A stretch of DNA of 7,711 bases from Deltaproteobacteria bacterium (GTDB taxonomy: Bacteria > Myxococcota > Polyangia > Haliangiales > Haliangiaceae). The position numbers and the translations under genes are program-made. A model generated the notes under the pieces. The model worked only from the letters and a program-made list of their open reading frames with translations. It had not been told where the DNA came from and did no database searches. Below are positions 6,628 to 7,711 of this stretch, in pieces (position 1 is the first letter of the stretch; every line of letters begins with the position of its first letter). The stretch covers positions 1 to 7,711 of the forward strand of contig JAGSPR010000327.1 of the NCBI GenBank assembly GCA_018262455.1, given 5' to 3'.

Positions 6628-7122
6628 ATGGACAAGACGGAGCTTGTCACCCAGCTCGCCAGACAGCTCGAAAGCTCGGCGCGGACCGCGCTCTCGGCAC
6701 GCGATGCCGTGGCTGCCGAGGCGCGTGATGGCGCCACCCCCGACGAGAAACGCGAGGACGCCCGCGCCGCCCACCAGCTCGCGAGCCTCGGCCGGTCGCA
6801 ACAGCACCGAGCCCAGCAAGCCCTCGCCGACGCCGATCGGCTGCTCCAGTTCCGCCCCACCGCGTTCCCGCCAACCGCCAGGATCGCGGTCGGCGCGATC
6901 GTCGAGATCGAGGACGCCGAGACCCGCGAGGGCCGCACCTTCTTCCTCGCGCCCGTCGGCGCCGGCATGACCCTCACCGGCCCTGGCGGCGACGGCCACC
7001 TCTCGGTCGTCACCCCGGTCTCGCCGATCGGCAAGGCCGTGCTCGGCCGCCGCACCGGCGAGGTGGTCGATGTCACCGTCGAAGGCGACCTCCGCGAATG
7101 GGAGATCACCTACGTCGGCTAG
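6628..7122 (+). CDS. GreA/GreB-family elongation-factor-like protein
   Basis: A 164-residue protein with the two-part Gre architecture. Residues 2-75 are Ala/Arg/Gln/Glu-rich and would form the antiparallel coiled coil that enters the RNA polymerase secondary channel. Residues 86-163 form the FKBP-like C-terminal domain, with its signature SVVTPVSPIGKAVLGRRTGE at 126-145 and the closing strand REWEITYV. GreA is about 158 residues, so the length fits. The coiled-coil tip reads ATPDEKREDARAA, acidic but not the DLSENAEY tip of GreA whose Asp41/Glu44 support transcript cleavage. It may therefore be a divergent Gre-like regulator rather than housekeeping GreA. The start is ATG 6628; no strong Shine-Dalgarno site is visible. 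It ends 4 bp before the stop codon of the convergent zinc-ribbon gene. Confidence 0.82.
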   Translation: MDKTELVTQLARQLESSARTALSARDAVAAEARDGATPDEKREDARAAHQLASLGRSQQHRAQQALADADRLLQFRPTAFPPTARIAVGAIVEIEDAETREGRTFFLAPVGAGMTLTGPGGDGHLSVVTPVSPIGKAVLGRRTGEVVDVTVEGDLREWEITYVG

Positions 7123-7132
7123 CAGGCTAGCC
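7117..7132. repeat. Perfect inverted repeat spanning two convergent stop codons
   Basis: GGCTAGC-AG-GCTAGCC has 7-bp perfectly complementary arms and a 2-bp centre. The left arm contains the TAG stop of the Gre-like gene (7120-7122). The right arm contains the TAG stop of the minus-strand gene (7129-7127). It could cap both messages with a short hairpin, although no T-tract follows on either side. Confidence 0.5.
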
Positions 7133-7672
7133 CGGGCGCGCGCGTAGCGGGCCGGGGCCTCCGCACAGGGGGCAGGTGTCGGGGGCCAGGACGTAGTCGC
7201 AGCCCTCGCACATCACGATGGCGACGTGGAAGCCATCATCGCCGTAGAGCGCGGTCGGGGTGGGCGCTGGCGGTCGGCCCTCGCCGGTCCGCACCGTCGC
7301 GGGCGCGAACCCGGTGACGAGCAGCTCGGTGCCCTTGCAGGTCGGGCACCGGCGCGGCACGGCGAGCCGCGACGGCTGACCGAGCGCGTCGGCGAGACCC
7401 CCGTCACGATGACAGCGGGGGCAGTCCGGGCTCTGGTACGGCGAGTCGTTGCAGCCCATGCAGCGAATCTGGAACACGCCGTCGATGAACTTCTCGCCGT
7501 CGTGCGTCCACCGGCCGTCGTCGTTGGCCTGGCCGAGCATCACCGAGAGCTGGCGATCGAGGTAGCTCGACACTTCGAACGCCCTGCGATCACACTTCGT
7601 GCAGCCGGCGATCGCCAGTTCGAACTTCTTCTCGTCGAGGTGGCCCATGGGCGTGGCAGGAGGGTCGCTCAT
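7127..7672 (-). CDS. Zinc-ribbon protein with six CXXC pairs, function unknown
   Basis: A 181-residue protein I cannot assign to a named family. Its main feature is twelve cysteines in six CXXC pairs: 24/27, 71/74, 84/87, 109/112, 155/158 and 167/170. This is enough for three tetracysteine zinc sites; the last two pairs (CEGC and CPLCGG) look like a classic C-terminal ribbon. Between the first two pairs is a helical, charged region (RRAFEVSSYLDRQLSVMLGQ). A Pro-rich linker with RPPAPTPTA separates pairs four and five. There is no signal peptide, so it is cytosolic. Possible roles are nucleic-acid or protein binding. The start ATG 7672 is my choice; GTG 7705 and ATG 7648 are in frame, and none has a clear ribosome site. 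The 39 bp upstream to the window edge hold nothing I recognise. Confidence 0.75.
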   Translation of the reverse strand: MSDPPATPMGHLDEKKFELAIAGCTKCDRRAFEVSSYLDRQLSVMLGQANDDGRWTHDGEKFIDGVFQIRCMGCNDSPYQSPDCPRCHRDGGLADALGQPSRLAVPRRCPTCKGTELLVTGFAPATVRTGEGRPPAPTPTALYGDDGFHVAIVMCEGCDYVLAPDTCPLCGGPGPLRARPG

Positions 7673-7711
7673 CCGAGACCACGCGCGCAAGGCGCCAGGA
7701 CTCACGGTGAG

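Noticed and set aside
4510..7672. Hsp70, NTF2-like, Gre-like and zinc-ribbon genes as a new defence or stress island
   Set aside because: There are no nuclease, toxin, sensor, transposase or phage genes. The genes lie on alternating strands with separate ends, and composition matches the rest of the window.

Overview
The window is GC-rich (about 70% by eye) with strong G/C third-position codon bias. Genes are densely packed on both strands. The gene style (Pro/Thr-rich lipoproteins, a compact Hsp70-like protein, abundant CXXC zinc-ribbon proteins) suggests a Myxococcota-type bacterium. That is an inference from composition and gene content; no marker gene proves it. There is no rRNA, tRNA, CRISPR array, transposase, phage or plasmid gene, so this looks like ordinary chromosome.

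Layout: (1) 1-646, minus strand: a GNAT acetyltransferase overlaps by 4 bp (ATGA) the start of a DUF952-family gene that runs off the left edge. (2) 710-1468, plus strand: a tropinone-reductase-like short-chain dehydrogenase, divergent from the GNAT gene and convergent with the next block, with 6 bp between the two stop codons. (3) 1475-4397, minus strand: a secreted M13 (neprilysin-type) metallopeptidase lipoprotein followed after 7 bp by a crotonase-family gene, probably one transcript. (4) 4510-5991, minus strand: a short Hsp70-family ATPase with a complete nucleotide-binding domain and only a beta-type substrate domain. (5) 6131-7122, plus strand: a small NTF2/SnoaL-like lipoprotein and a GreA/GreB-like protein, divergent from the Hsp70 gene. 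(6) 7127-7672, minus strand: a protein with six CXXC pairs, convergent with the Gre-like gene, the two stop codons lying inside one perfect inverted repeat.

Most genes are recognisable housekeeping or accessory enzymes that do not form one pathway. The crotonase and dehydrogenase could both act in lipid or CoA metabolism, but they lie on opposite strands. The Hsp70, NTF2-like, Gre-like and zinc-ribbon genes share no obvious function. I see no convincing new multi-gene system. The points most worth a second look are the lid-less Hsp70, the 20-bp-spaced direct repeats and possible leaderless promoter in the Hsp70/NTF2-like divergent region, the Gre-like factor with an altered coiled-coil tip, the six-CXXC protein, and a marked excess of GATC tetranucleotides.
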